Positions 51,512 to 61,340 of a DNA stretch of 64,000 nucleotides are shown here, one piece after another. Positions within the stretch are counted from its first letter, which is position 1. Each line of letters begins with the position of its first letter. Source of the DNA: Streptomyces sp. BK340 (GTDB taxonomy: Bacteria; Actinomycetota; Actinomycetes; Streptomycetales; Streptomycetaceae); assembly GCF_007827595.1 (NCBI RefSeq), contig NZ_VISR01000006.1:1-64000 (forward strand). The letters run 5' to 3'. The notes under the pieces were generated by a model, which was not told where the DNA came from, did no database searches, and saw only the letters and a program-made list of their open reading frames with translations. Made by a program: the position numbers and the translations under genes.

Positions 51512-52123
51512 ATGACATCCGTCCTCGTCTGCGACGACTCCCCGCTTGCCCGAGAGGCGCTCCGCCGCGCGGTCGCGACCGTGCCCGGTGTCGAGCGTGT
51601 GACGACGGCGGCCAACGGCGAGGAAGTCCTCCGCCGCTGGGGCGCCGACCGCTCCGACCTCATCCTGATGGATGTACGCATGCCCGGCCTGGGCGGCGTC
51701 GAGACCGTGCGCCGGCTGCTGTCCGCCGACCCGGGCGCGCGCATCATCATGCTCACCGTCGCCGAGGACCTGGACGGAGTGGCCCTGGCGGTCGCCGCCG
51801 GCGCCCGTGGCTACCTGCACAAGGACGCCTCGCGCGCGGAGCTGCGGGCCACGGTCACCCAGGCCCTCGCCGACCCGACCTGGCGTCTCGCCCCGCGGCG
51901 CCTCCGTTCGGCCGAGATGGGCGCCGCGCCCACCCTCACCGCGCGTGAGATCCAGGTGCTGGAGGGGATGAGCCACGGCCGCTCGAACGCCGAGATCGGC
52001 CGCGAGCTGTTCCTCTCCGAGGACACCGTCAAGACCCACGCCCGTCGGCTCTTCAAGAAGCTCGGCGCCTCGGACCGCGCCCACGCGGTGGCCCTGGGCT
52101 TCCGCTGGGGTCTGGTCCGCTAG
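51512..52123 (+). CDS. bldM: Developmental response regulator BldM
   Basis: BldM activates aerial hypha and spore genes, as homodimer or with WhiI. The 203-residue protein has a receiver domain (VLVCDDSPLAREALRRAV, Asp54 in LILMDVRMPG, LHKDAS) and a LuxR HTH (LTAREIQVLEGMSHGRSNAEIG, then LFLSEDTVKTHARRLFKKLG). The receiver is atypical in BldM and does not need phosphorylation. ATG has the SD GGAGGG. The BldN-dependent promoter upstream is conserved. Confidence 0.96.
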   Translation: MTSVLVCDDSPLAREALRRAVATVPGVERVTTAANGEEVLRRWGADRSDLILMDVRMPGLGGVETVRRLLSADPGARIIMLTVAEDLDGVALAVAAGARGYLHKDASRAELRATVTQALADPTWRLAPRRLRSAEMGAAPTLTAREIQVLEGMSHGRSNAEIGRELFLSEDTVKTHARRLFKKLGASDRAHAVALGFRWGLVR

Positions 52124-52199
52124 ACCCCGGCCGGATGAGCCGGCCGCGGGCACTCGCCTCCGGCCCGGCTCACCCCCGGGTGTGGGTGTGGTCGGCGGC

Positions 52200-52287
52200 G
52201 AGTGGTGGATCCGTCTCGCCCGGAATTCGCGAGCATCTGTCTGACCTGCTGCTTTGCTCTGTGTCCGTGGGGGCGGATCCACCACTC
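52200..52287. repeat. 88-bp element with perfect 14-bp inverted ends
   Basis: GAGTGGTGGATCCG (52200-52213) and its exact complement (52274-52287) flank 60 bp between bldM and the sigma gene. The inner part has no ORF. It looks like a small non-autonomous palindromic element, different in sequence from the one at 5660 but alike in form. It could also end bldM transcription. Confidence 0.6.
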
Positions 52288-52406
52288 ACGCCCTTGCGGG
52301 GGCCGGTGCGGAGCGTGCGGTGCTCGTTTCGGCGCGGATGCCGCATCCTTGAGATGTGGAGTCTCTCGGGGACGAGTCGGTCGAGCGGAAGGGGAGGGCG
52401 CAGGGG

Positions 52407-53084
52407 ATGAGTGCCGGCGCACCTGCTCATAACGCTTCGGTGCACAACCACGAACACGATGCGACGGACCGGACGGCCGCAGGGCACCATGGACCGATGC
52501 GCGACGACGAGGCGGGCACGGTCCCAGGGGCGATCGGTGCGCTCGTGCATCGTGCCGTCGACGGGGACGAGCAGGCCACGCACGATCTGCTCGCCCATGT
52601 GCACCCCCTGGCCCTGCGCTACTGCCGCACCCGGCTGTCCCGGCTGCCCGGCGACGCACGCCACTTCGTGGAGGACCTCGCCCAGGAGGTCTGTGTCGCC
52701 GTCCTCCTCGCGCTGCCGCGCTACCGCGACACCGGCCGCCCCTTCGAGGCCTTCGTCTTCGCCATCGCCTCGCACAAGGTCGCCGACCTCCAGCGCGCCG
52801 CGATGCGCCACCCGGGCTCCACGGCCGTCCCCTCGGACGAGATGCCGGAACGCCCCGACGACTCCCTGGGCCCCGAGGAGCGCGCCCTGCTCAGCAGCGA
52901 CGCCGAATGGGCCAAGAAGCTGCTGGCCAATCTCCCGGAGAACCAGCGAGAACTGCTCCTGCTGCGTATCGCCGTGGGCTTGACCGCGGAGGAGACGGGG
53001 CAGATGTTGGGAATGTCACCCGGCGCCGTGCGGGTGGCCCAGCATCGGGCGCTGAGCCGGCTGCGCGCGCTCGCCGAGCAGTAA
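52407..53084 (+). CDS. ECF sigma factor of the ShbA type
   Basis: An ECF sigma factor of 225 residues from ATG 52407; an in-frame GTG at 52356 would add 17. GGGAGGG lies 8 bp before the ATG, which favours it. Region 2 is [38 protein letters not shown], given here only as the segments YCRTRLSRL and [12 protein letters not shown]. Region 4 is [21 protein letters not shown]. Its place between bldM and guaB is that of ShbA, which in S. griseus directs transcription of hrdB, the main sigma gene. Orthology is inferred from this synteny. Confidence 0.88.
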   Translation: MSAGAPAHNASVHNHEHDATDRTAAGHHGPMRDDEAGTVPGAIGALVHRAVDGDEQATHDLLAHVHPLALRYCRTRLSRLPGDARHFVEDLAQEVCVAVLLALPRYRDTGRPFEAFVFAIASHKVADLQRAAMRHPGSTAVPSDEMPERPDDSLGPEERALLSSDAEWAKKLLANLPENQRELLLLRIAVGLTAEETGQMLGMSPGAVRVAQHRALSRLRALAEQ

Positions 53085-53095
53085 CCGCCCTGGGT

Positions 53096-53119
53096 GGAGC
53101 CCCTGTAGCTCCCTTTTTT
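53096..53119 (+). terminator. Terminator after the ShbA-type gene
   Basis: GGAGC, a 7-nt loop and GCTCC followed by CTTTTTTG form a short but typical intrinsic terminator 12 bp after the stop. Confidence 0.8.
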
Positions 53120-53131
53120 GAACAGGCCTGC

Positions 53132-53149
53132 GTTCGTTTCCGTACGAAC
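53132..53149. promoter_or_regulatory. GTTCGT-N6-ACGAAC palindrome upstream of guaB
   Basis: A perfect 6-bp inverted repeat with a 6-bp centre, followed by a further ACGAA, lies 100 bp before guaB. It is not in LexA orientation. It is a candidate operator for guaB control; no regulator can be named. Confidence 0.35.
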
Positions 53150-53206
53150 ATACGAAGCCTGAAGTCATCCCGGACCGTGGAATTTGCTAGCCGTGCTTCC
53201 CGTTAG

Positions 53207-54754
<1,548 letters not shown>

Positions 54755-54791
54755 CGCACGCGCACGCGTGAGGGCCGTACAGGCCGTGCGA

Positions 54792-54820
54792 GGGCGGTCC
54801 CGGAGCATCCGGGGCCGCCC
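54792..54820 (+). terminator. Terminator hairpin after guaB
   Basis: GGGCGGTCCCGG, a short loop and CCGGGGCCGCCC form a strong hairpin, then TTGT. It separates guaB from guaB3. Confidence 0.7.
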
Positions 54821-54879
54821 TTGTCGTACGTGTCGGCGATACTGGAAGACGCTGCAATGCATCAGGGAAAGGCCAAGAC

Positions 54880-56004
54880 GTGACTGAGATCGAGATCGGG
54901 CGCGGCAAGCGCGGCCGCCGGGCGTACGCCTTCGACGACATCGCCGTCGTCCCCAGCCGCCGTACGCGGGACCCGAAGGAGGTCTCGATCGCCTGGCAGA
55001 TCGACGCCTACCGCTTCGAGCTGCCCTTCCTGGCAGCCCCCATGGACTCGGTCGTCTCCCCGGCCACCGCGATCCGGATCGGCGAGCTGGGCGGCCTCGG
55101 GGTGCTGAACCTCGAGGGCCTGTGGACGCGGTACGAGGACCCGCAGCCGCTGCTCGACGAGATCGCCGGGCTGCCCGCCGAGCAGGCGACCCGCCGCCTC
55201 CAGGAGATCTACGCGGCTCCCATCAAGGAGGAGCTGATCGGTGCCCGCATCAAGGAGGTGCGCGACTCCGGTGTGGTCACGGCGGCCGCGCTCTCCCCGC
55301 AGCGCACCGCCCAGTTCTCCAAGGCGGTCGTGGACGCGGGCGTGGACATCTTCGTCATTCGCGGTACGACGGTCTCGGCGGAGCACGTCTCCGGCTCGCA
55401 CGAGCCGCTGAACCTGAAGCAGTTCATCTACGAGCTGGACGTCCCGGTGATCGTCGGCGGCTGTGCCACCTACACCGCCGCGCTGCACCTGATGCGCACC
55501 GGCGCGGCCGGTGTCCTGGTCGGCTTCGGCGGTGGCGCCGCGCACACCACGCGCAACGTGCTCGGCATCCAGGTCCCGATGGCCACCGCGGTCGCCGACG
55601 TGGCCGCGGCCCGCCGCGACTACATGGACGAGTCCGGCGGCCGGTACGTGCACGTGATCGCGGACGGCGGCGTCGGCTGGTCCGGCGACCTCCCGAAGGC
55701 GATCGCCTGCGGTGCCGACTCCGTGATGATGGGCTCCCCGCTGGCCCGGGCCACGGACGCGCCCGGCAAGGGCCACCACTGGGGCATGGAGGCGGTCAAC
55801 GAGGAGCTGCCCCGCGGCAAGAAGGTCGACCTGGGCACGGTCGGCACGATCGAGGAGATCCTCACCGGCCCGTCCCACACCCCGGACGGCTCGATGAACT
55901 TCTTCGGTGCCCTGCGCCGCGCCATGGCCACGACCGGCTACAGCGAGCTCAAGGAGTTCCAGCGGGTCGAGGTGACGGTGGCGGACAGCCAGCACCGGCG
56001 GTAG
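54880..56004 (+). CDS. guaB3: GuaB3-family IMP dehydrogenase-like protein
   Basis: A 374-residue TIM-barrel protein of the actinobacterial GuaB3 group: shorter than GuaB and without CBS domains. It has AYAFDDIAVVPSRRTRDP, PFLAAPMDSVVSPATAI and ADGGVGWSGDLPKAIACGAD. The region equal to the GSICTT active loop reads GFGGGAAHTTRN, so the usual catalytic cysteine is missing. It is probably not a standard IMP dehydrogenase. Its position after guaB is conserved. GTG start at 54880. Confidence 0.92.
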   Translation: MTEIEIGRGKRGRRAYAFDDIAVVPSRRTRDPKEVSIAWQIDAYRFELPFLAAPMDSVVSPATAIRIGELGGLGVLNLEGLWTRYEDPQPLLDEIAGLPAEQATRRLQEIYAAPIKEELIGARIKEVRDSGVVTAAALSPQRTAQFSKAVVDAGVDIFVIRGTTVSAEHVSGSHEPLNLKQFIYELDVPVIVGGCATYTAALHLMRTGAAGVLVGFGGGAAHTTRNVLGIQVPMATAVADVAAARRDYMDESGGRYVHVIADGGVGWSGDLPKAIACGADSVMMGSPLARATDAPGKGHHWGMEAVNEELPRGKKVDLGTVGTIEEILTGPSHTPDGSMNFFGALRRAMATTGYSELKEFQRVEVTVADSQHRR

Positions 56005-56092
56005 CCCACCGGCTCGCGCTGAGGGCTCGGACCGTGTCCCGTCCGGTCCGGGCCCCTTGTTCCCCTGTCTGTGCTGGGACAAGGCTCAAATG

Positions 56093-56121
56093 TTGATCAG
56101 ATACCCGGTTCCGGTTATCTG
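56093..56121 (+). promoter_or_regulatory. Candidate promoter of the small secreted protein gene
   Basis: TTGATC (56093-56098), 17 bp, TATCTG (56116-56121). It would give a leader of about 60 nt that contains the 14-bp hairpin at 56144-56176. Confidence 0.4.
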
Positions 56122-56143
56122 TTGTGTTCCTGACATCGTTAGT

Positions 56144-56176
56144 CTCGTTCTGCTGCTTGACCAGCAGCAGAACGAG
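56144..56176 (+). promoter_or_regulatory. 14-bp leader hairpin touching the Shine-Dalgarno
   Basis: CTCGTTCTGCTGCT, the loop TGACC and the exact complement form a perfect hairpin. The last three bases of the 3' arm (GAG) are the start of the SD GAGGGG (56174-56179) for the TTG at 56187. In RNA it would partly hide the ribosome site. As DNA it could be an operator. Confidence 0.6.
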
Positions 56177-56186
56177 GGGAACTCCG

Positions 56187-56708
56187 TTGCGATCGACCAA
56201 CTCTGCCGTATCCCGTGGCGTACGCGCCGCAGCCGTCGCCCTTGCCGTCCTCACGGGCACCGTGGGCATGACCGGTGAGGCCGGCGCCGCCTCGAGGACG
56301 CCGTGCCGGAGCATGCGGCTCGACTACAACCCGGCCCTGTGCGGCATCAAGAGCGTCAAGTACCACGGGCTGGTGGAGGGCAAGGACTCCATCGCCGTCG
56401 TTCAGGGGCGAGGCCCCATGACGCTCACGCTGACGGCCATCGAAACGGTGAGCAACACGAGGAGCACGAACATCACGGTGACCGCGGAAGCGGTGTCCGG
56501 GGCCGTCGGCTTCGACGTCACGAAGTCCCGCACGAAGAGCATGGCGGGCAGCTGGGACGTACCCAGGGGCAAGTTCGGCACCCTGAACGCGTACCCGCTG
56601 TACAAGGAGTACTCGTTCAACGTGTACAGCAAGATCACTGGCAAGTCCGTGGGCAAGGGGATCGCCCGCAAGGCGGTCGGCTACCGCTACGAGCACTCGG
56701 CCAGGTGA
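56187..56708 (+). CDS. Small secreted hypothetical protein
   Basis: TTG at 56187 follows GAGGGG with 7-bp spacing and gives a 173-residue protein with a clear signal peptide (about 1-35, ending GEAGAAS). An earlier in-frame ATG at 56124 would place the hairpin inside the coding region and lacks an SD. The mature part, about 138 residues, is beta-strand rich (MTLTLTAIETVSNTRSTNI) and has two cysteines near its start (CRSMRLDYNPALC), probably a disulfide. No family is recognised. It stands alone; an extracellular role is inferred only from the signal peptide. Confidence 0.75.
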   Translation: MRSTNSAVSRGVRAAAVALAVLTGTVGMTGEAGAASRTPCRSMRLDYNPALCGIKSVKYHGLVEGKDSIAVVQGRGPMTLTLTAIETVSNTRSTNITVTAEAVSGAVGFDVTKSRTKSMAGSWDVPRGKFGTLNAYPLYKEYSFNVYSKITGKSVGKGIARKAVGYRYEHSAR

Positions 56709-56798
56709 TCCGTCTGCCCTGACGAACGGCCCACCGGTCCGACCGGTGGGCCGTTTCGCTTCCCGGGCTTCCCGGGCCGGCCGCCGCGCGGGGCGGGC

Positions 56799-58007
56799 TC
56801 ACAAACGGTGCGCAGCCCCCGTGGGTGTGGCCCCTCGGGTGTCCAGCAGCAACTGGGCCTTCACCGACAGGCCCTGCAGGTCGTACGTCCGGTGCTGCTG
56901 GAGCAGGATCGTCAGGTCGGCGTCGGCGGCCGCCTCGTACAGGGAGTCCGCACGGGGGACCGGGCGGTCCAGGACGCTCCAGGACGGCACGTACGGGTCG
57001 TGGTAGCTGACCGAGGCGCCCAGTTCCATCAGGCGGACGGCGATCTCCCGGGCGGGGGTGCCCTGCAGGTCGGCGAGGTCGGGCTTGTAGGTGACGCCGA
57101 GGAGCAGGACGCGGGCACCGCGCGCGGACTTGCCGTGCTCGTTCAGGAGCGTGGCGGCGCGCTGGACGACGTACCGGGGCATGCGGTGGTTGACCTGCTG
57201 GGCCAGCTCCACCATGCGCAGCGTGCGGCTCGCGTGGCCGCTGAGGTCCTGCGCGACGCCGTGCCCGCCGACGCCCGGGCCCGGCCGGAACGCCTGGAAG
57301 CCGAACGGCTTGGTCTCCGCGCAGCGGATGACGTCCCACAGGTCGACGCCCAGCTCGTTGCAGAGGACGGCCATCTCGTTGACCAGCGCGATGTTGACGT
57401 GGCGGTAGTTGGTCTCCAGGACCTGTACGGCCTCCGCCTCGCGCAGTCCGCGCGCGCGTACCACCTTGTCGGTGAGCCGTCCGTAGAAGGCCGCGGCCGA
57501 CTCGGTGCAGGCGGGGGTGAGGCCTCCGATGACCTTCGGCGTGCCGGAGGGGGTGCGGTCACGGTTGCCGGGGTCGACGCGGCTGGGCGAGTAGGCGAGG
57601 TGGAAGTCGCGGCCGGCGCGCAGCCCCGAGCCCTCCTCCAGCAGGGGACGCAGGAACTTCTCGGTGGTTCCGGGGAGCACGGGCGACTCCAGGATGACCG
57701 TGGTGTGCGGGCGCAGCCGCTCCGCCAGGGTGCGGGCGGCCGCCTCCACCTGGCCGAGGTCGACCCCGCCGTCGGCGCCGCGCGGGGTGGGCGCGCAGAT
57801 CACGGCGGTGCGCACCCGGCCGAGCTGGACCGGGTCGGTGGCGGGCCGGAAGCCGGCCGCGTGCATCCGCCGCAGCTCGGCCGGGCTGAGCGAACCCGCC
57901 TCGGGGCCGGTGGCGTACCCGATGGTCGGGATGCCTGCGGCGACGGCGGCCTGGGCGAGCGGCAGGCCGCAGGGACCGAGTCCGATGACGGCGAGATCTG
58001 CGGGCAT
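56799..58007 (-). CDS. Nucleotide-sugar dehydrogenase-like protein lacking the catalytic Cys
   Basis: A 402-residue protein of the UDP-glucose/UDP-ManNAc dehydrogenase family. It has an N-terminal Rossmann domain (VIGLGPCGLPLAQAAV), the TYR-like helix ETNYRHVNIALVNEMAVLC, and a C-terminal UDP-binding domain (VLLLGVTYKPDLADLQGTPA). The catalytic motif, normally GPGVGGHCIPVD, reads GPGVGGHGVAQD, so the nucleophile Cys is Gly250. The NAD loop also has PC in place of YV. It cannot form the usual thiohemiacetal and may be a two-electron dehydrogenase, a regulator or inactive. ATG at 58007; GlpD is divergent. Confidence 0.85.
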   Translation of the reverse strand: MPADLAVIGLGPCGLPLAQAAVAAGIPTIGYATGPEAGSLSPAELRRMHAAGFRPATDPVQLGRVRTAVICAPTPRGADGGVDLGQVEAAARTLAERLRPHTTVILESPVLPGTTEKFLRPLLEEGSGLRAGRDFHLAYSPSRVDPGNRDRTPSGTPKVIGGLTPACTESAAAFYGRLTDKVVRARGLREAEAVQVLETNYRHVNIALVNEMAVLCNELGVDLWDVIRCAETKPFGFQAFRPGPGVGGHGVAQDLSGHASRTLRMVELAQQVNHRMPRYVVQRAATLLNEHGKSARGARVLLLGVTYKPDLADLQGTPAREIAVRLMELGASVSYHDPYVPSWSVLDRPVPRADSLYEAAADADLTILLQQHRTYDLQGLSVKAQLLLDTRGATPTGAAHRL

Positions 58008-58117
58008 GGCGTGGCCCGTCCTTCCCAGTAACCGAAGCGGGACAGATGCGCAACCGCTGTGGACTGCCAGAGCGAGCGCACTGTCACACTAGGAGTAAAT
58101 ATGACCGTTATGTGGGA

Positions 58118-58153
58118 TTGTGTTCGTGTGTCTTCCGGGGGTTGTGTTCGTGT
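58118..58153. promoter_or_regulatory. Direct repeats TTGTGTTCGTGT upstream of glpD
   Basis: Two identical 12-mers, TTGTGTTCGTGT (58118-58129 and 58142-58153), are spaced 24 bp start to start. Direct TGTTCG-type repeats are typical operators of DeoR-family sugar/glycerol regulators. They lie in the 284-bp gap between the divergent glpD and dehydrogenase genes; nothing else stands out there. Confidence 0.5.
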
Positions 58154-58291
58154 TGTCCACAGGTTGGAAGCCCGTGGTGGCTGAAGTCGGGCAAGCCGGT
58201 CAGAATTTGGGCATGAGGAGGGGATGAACCGGGGCTTCGCCCACCCGGGTGCGGCCGACGCGAGCGAGTTCTTCGACAGCGGGAGGCAGCG

Positions 58292-60001
58292 GTGAGGACA
58301 GCGACTCTGGGTCCGGCGCAGCGCGCCGAGGCACTGGCGGCGATGGCGGAGCGCGAGCTGGACGTGCTGGTGGTCGGCGGCGGAGTGGTCGGCGCCGGGA
58401 CCGCGCTGGACGCCGTGACCCGCGGCCTGTCCACCGGCCTGGTCGAGGCCCGCGACTGGGCCTCCGGCACCTCCAGCAGATCGAGCAAGCTCGTCCACGG
58501 CGGCCTGCGCTATCTGGAGATGCTCGACTTCGCCCTGGTCCGCGAGGCACTCAAGGAGCGCGGCCTGCTCCTGGAGCGGCTCGCCCCGCACCTGGTCAAG
58601 CCGGTGCCCTTCCTCTACCCGCTGCAGCACAAGGGCTGGGAGCGCGTGTACGCGGGCTCGGGCGTGGCCCTGTACGACGCGATGTCCATGGCCCGCGGAC
58701 ACGGCCGGGGTCTGCCGCTGCACCGCCACCTGACCCGCCGTCACGCCCTGCGCGTCGCCCCCTGCCTGAAGAAGGACGCCCTGGTCGGCGCCCTCCAGTA
58801 CTACGACGCGCAGATGGACGACGCCCGCTATGTGGCGACCCTGGTGCGCACGGCGGCGTCCTACGGCGCGAAGGTGGCCAACCGGGCCCGCGTGACCGGG
58901 TTCCTGCGCGAGGGCGAGCGGGTGGTCGGCGCCCGGGTGCAGGACGTGGAGGGCGGCGGGGAGTACGAGATCCGCGCCCAGCAGATCGTCAACGCCACCG
59001 GCGTGTGGACCGACGACACGCAGGCCATGGTGGGGGAGCGGGGCCAGTTCCACGTCCGCGCCTCCAAGGGCATCCACCTGGTCGTGCCCAAGGACCGCAT
59101 CCACTCCACCACCGGTCTGATCCTGCGCACGGAGAAGTCGGTCCTGTTCGTCATCCCCTGGGGCCGGCACTGGATCGTCGGCACCACCGACACCGGCTGG
59201 GACCTCGACAAGGCCCACCCTGCTGCCTCCAGCGCCGACATCGACTACCTGCTGGAACACGCCAACTCGGTGCTCGCCGTCCCGCTCAGCCGCGACGACG
59301 TGCAGGGCGTGTACGCGGGCCTGCGTCCGCTGCTGGCCGGCGAGTCCGACGCCACCAGCAAGCTGTCCCGCGAGCACACCGTGGCGCATCCGGCGCCGGG
59401 TCTCGTGGTCGTGGCGGGCGGGAAGTACACGACGTACCGGGTGATGGCGAAGGACGCCGTCGACGAGGCGGTGCACGGCCTCGACATGCGTGTCGCCGAC
59501 TGCGTCACCGAGGAGATCCCGCTGCTGGGCGCGGAGGGCTACCGGGCGATGTGGAACGCACGGGCGCGGATCGCGGCCCGCACCGGACTGCACGTGGTCC
59601 GGGTGGAGCACCTGCTGAATCGGTACGGGTCGATGGCCGAGGAGATCCTGGACCTCATCACCGCCGACCCCGCACTGGGCGAGCCGTTGCATGCCGCCGA
59701 CGACTATCTGCGCGCCGAGGTCGTGTACGCGGCCTCGCACGAGGGCGCCCGGCACCTGGACGACGTGCTCACCCGCCGTACCCGCATCTCCATCGAGACC
59801 TTCGACCGGGGCACCCGCAGCGCCCGTGAGGCCGCCGAGCTGATGGCGCCCGTGCTCGGCTGGGACAAGGACCAGATCGAGCGCGAGGTGGAGCACTACG
59901 AGAAGCGGGTCGAGGCCGAGCGGGAGTCCCAGCTCCAGCCGGACGACCTGACGGCGGACGCGGCGAGGCTGGGGGCGCCGGACATCGTGCCGCTGAGCTG
60001 A
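58292..60001 (+). CDS. glpD: Glycerol-3-phosphate dehydrogenase
   Basis: GlpD is the FAD enzyme that oxidises glycerol-3-phosphate to dihydroxyacetone phosphate at the membrane. The 569-residue length is normal. It has the FAD loop DVLVVGGGVVGAGTALDAVT, the TSSRSSKLVHGGLRYLE motif, and IPWGRHWIVGTTDT. A C-terminal helical domain (about 400-545) is present. GTG at 58292 after GGAGGC. No glpF/glpK is adjacent. Direct repeats upstream suggest glycerol or sugar-phosphate control. Confidence 0.95.
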   Translation: MRTATLGPAQRAEALAAMAERELDVLVVGGGVVGAGTALDAVTRGLSTGLVEARDWASGTSSRSSKLVHGGLRYLEMLDFALVREALKERGLLLERLAPHLVKPVPFLYPLQHKGWERVYAGSGVALYDAMSMARGHGRGLPLHRHLTRRHALRVAPCLKKDALVGALQYYDAQMDDARYVATLVRTAASYGAKVANRARVTGFLREGERVVGARVQDVEGGGEYEIRAQQIVNATGVWTDDTQAMVGERGQFHVRASKGIHLVVPKDRIHSTTGLILRTEKSVLFVIPWGRHWIVGTTDTGWDLDKAHPAASSADIDYLLEHANSVLAVPLSRDDVQGVYAGLRPLLAGESDATSKLSREHTVAHPAPGLVVVAGGKYTTYRVMAKDAVDEAVHGLDMRVADCVTEEIPLLGAEGYRAMWNARARIAARTGLHVVRVEHLLNRYGSMAEEILDLITADPALGEPLHAADDYLRAEVVYAASHEGARHLDDVLTRRTRISIETFDRGTRSAREAAELMAPVLGWDKDQIEREVEHYEKRVEAERESQLQPDDLTADAARLGAPDIVPLS

Positions 60002-60060
60002 GCTGAGCCTGAGGTGGGCTGAGCTGAGCCTGAGGTGGGCTGAGCCTGAGGCGGGCTGAC
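60001..60060. repeat. Short tandem repeat after glpD
   Basis: A 21-bp unit (GCTGAGCTGAGCCTGAGGTGG-type, built on CTGAG) is repeated twice, then a shorter 16-bp copy ends in GGCGG. It begins at the glpD stop codon. It looks like a slippage-prone minisatellite and probably varies among strains. Confidence 0.8.
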
Positions 60061-60130
60061 GGCGGCCCACCTTCGGCTTTCACTCGAAAGAGTGTCGTGA
60101 ACCGGGATCTTCGTTCGGAACCGGTGCGTT

Positions 60131-61171
60131 CTACCGGGTGCGAGGGCAGAACTCGGCGTCGAGCAGGGCCGGTTCGAGCCGTGGATCTGCGATCGCGTCC
60201 GTGTTCACACGGAAGGTGAGGACATGCCGGCCGTCGGCGGTGGCCGCGGTGCGCACGTAGCTCCCGGATATCCGGCCGTTGTGTCCCCACACCGTGATGC
60301 CGCACGGGAGCTTTGCCGGAAAGATCCCCATGCCGTACGAGCCATGTGCGGCACGAGTGTTGAGCATCTCGCGCAGCCAGTGCGAGGGCAGCAGCCGGCC
60401 GCCGAGCAGGGCCGCGTAGAAGCGGTCCAGGTCGGCCGGCGTGGTCACCAGCTCACCCGCCGCGCCGGCCACGCGCGGGTCGAGCCGGGTGACGTCGGAG
60501 CCGTCGGCGCCGTAGGCGCGGCCGTGCGGAGGCGGAAGTGAAGTGCGGGATCCGGGAAGGGAGGTGTCGGTGAGACCGAGCGGAGCGATGATCCGACGCC
60601 GGACCTCGGTGGCGTACGAGTGGCCGGTGACCTGCCGGACGACCATGCCGAGCAGGACGTAGTTGGTGCTGGAGTAGGCGTAGCGGCCCGGGCGGGCCGG
60701 AGGGAGGGCGAGGGCGACGCGTACGGCCTGAGGCGGGGTCAGGGGGACGGTCCCCCGGGTGGCCCGGGTGAAGTCGGCGAGCCCGCTGGTGTGGGTGAGC
60801 AGGGCGCGCAGGGTGATGTGCCGTCCGTCGGTGCCGCGTCCGCGGAGCAGTCCCGGCAGGTGCCGCTCCACGGTGTCCGACAGGGACAGCCGGTGTTCCG
60901 CGGCCAGTTGCAGCACGACCGTGGCGACGAAGGTCTTGGTGACGCTGCCGGCGCGGAAGTGGTCGGCGCGTGCCATGCCCGGACCGGCGGCCGAGTAGTG
61001 GAAGCGGTTCGCGTCCAGGGCCAGCAGGGCCGCGGCGGGCGCCCCGCCCCGGGTGACCAGCAGCGGGAGGACCGAGTCCGTGGCGGTGGCCGCCGAGTTT
61101 GCGGGGGAGGTGGCGCAGGCGAGCAGGGTCAGCAGCGCCGGTATGGACAGGACTGTCCGAAGCGTCGGCAT
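60131..61171 (-). CDS. Serine hydrolase of the beta-lactamase/PBP-C fold, lipoprotein
   Basis: A 346-residue exported enzyme. A signal peptide ends in the lipobox-like LLAC (Cys19). The catalytic motifs are SVTK (Ser76, Lys79), YSS (Tyr166) and HNG near residue 295. This is a D-alanyl-D-alanine carboxypeptidase or class C beta-lactamase-like protein; the usual Streptomyces members are carboxypeptidases or esterases. ATG at 61171. It converges on glpD with a 129-bp gap. Confidence 0.9.
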   Translation of the reverse strand: MPTLRTVLSIPALLTLLACATSPANSAATATDSVLPLLVTRGGAPAAALLALDANRFHYSAAGPGMARADHFRAGSVTKTFVATVVLQLAAEHRLSLSDTVERHLPGLLRGRGTDGRHITLRALLTHTSGLADFTRATRGTVPLTPPQAVRVALALPPARPGRYAYSSTNYVLLGMVVRQVTGHSYATEVRRRIIAPLGLTDTSLPGSRTSLPPPHGRAYGADGSDVTRLDPRVAGAAGELVTTPADLDRFYAALLGGRLLPSHWLREMLNTRAAHGSYGMGIFPAKLPCGITVWGHNGRISGSYVRTAATADGRHVLTFRVNTDAIADPRLEPALLDAEFCPRTR

Positions 61172-61340
61172 CCGGGCTCCTCTCTGCTCGGGTCCATCAT
61201 CCCGGTAAGCGGAACCTCACCTTCAGTGGGCGTTGCGGTGCGCGGAGTCCGGGACGGGGTCAGGGGCACCCTGGGCGTCGGCCACTTGTCGGGTGAGAGA
61301 CAATGGAGGCTCTGTCAGGGCGGGTTGCATGAGGGGACGC

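Noticed and set aside
53132..53149. A LexA/SOS box upstream of guaB
   Set aside because: The arms are in the order GTTC...GAAC, the reverse of the GAAC-N4-GTTC LexA site, and the spacing is wrong.
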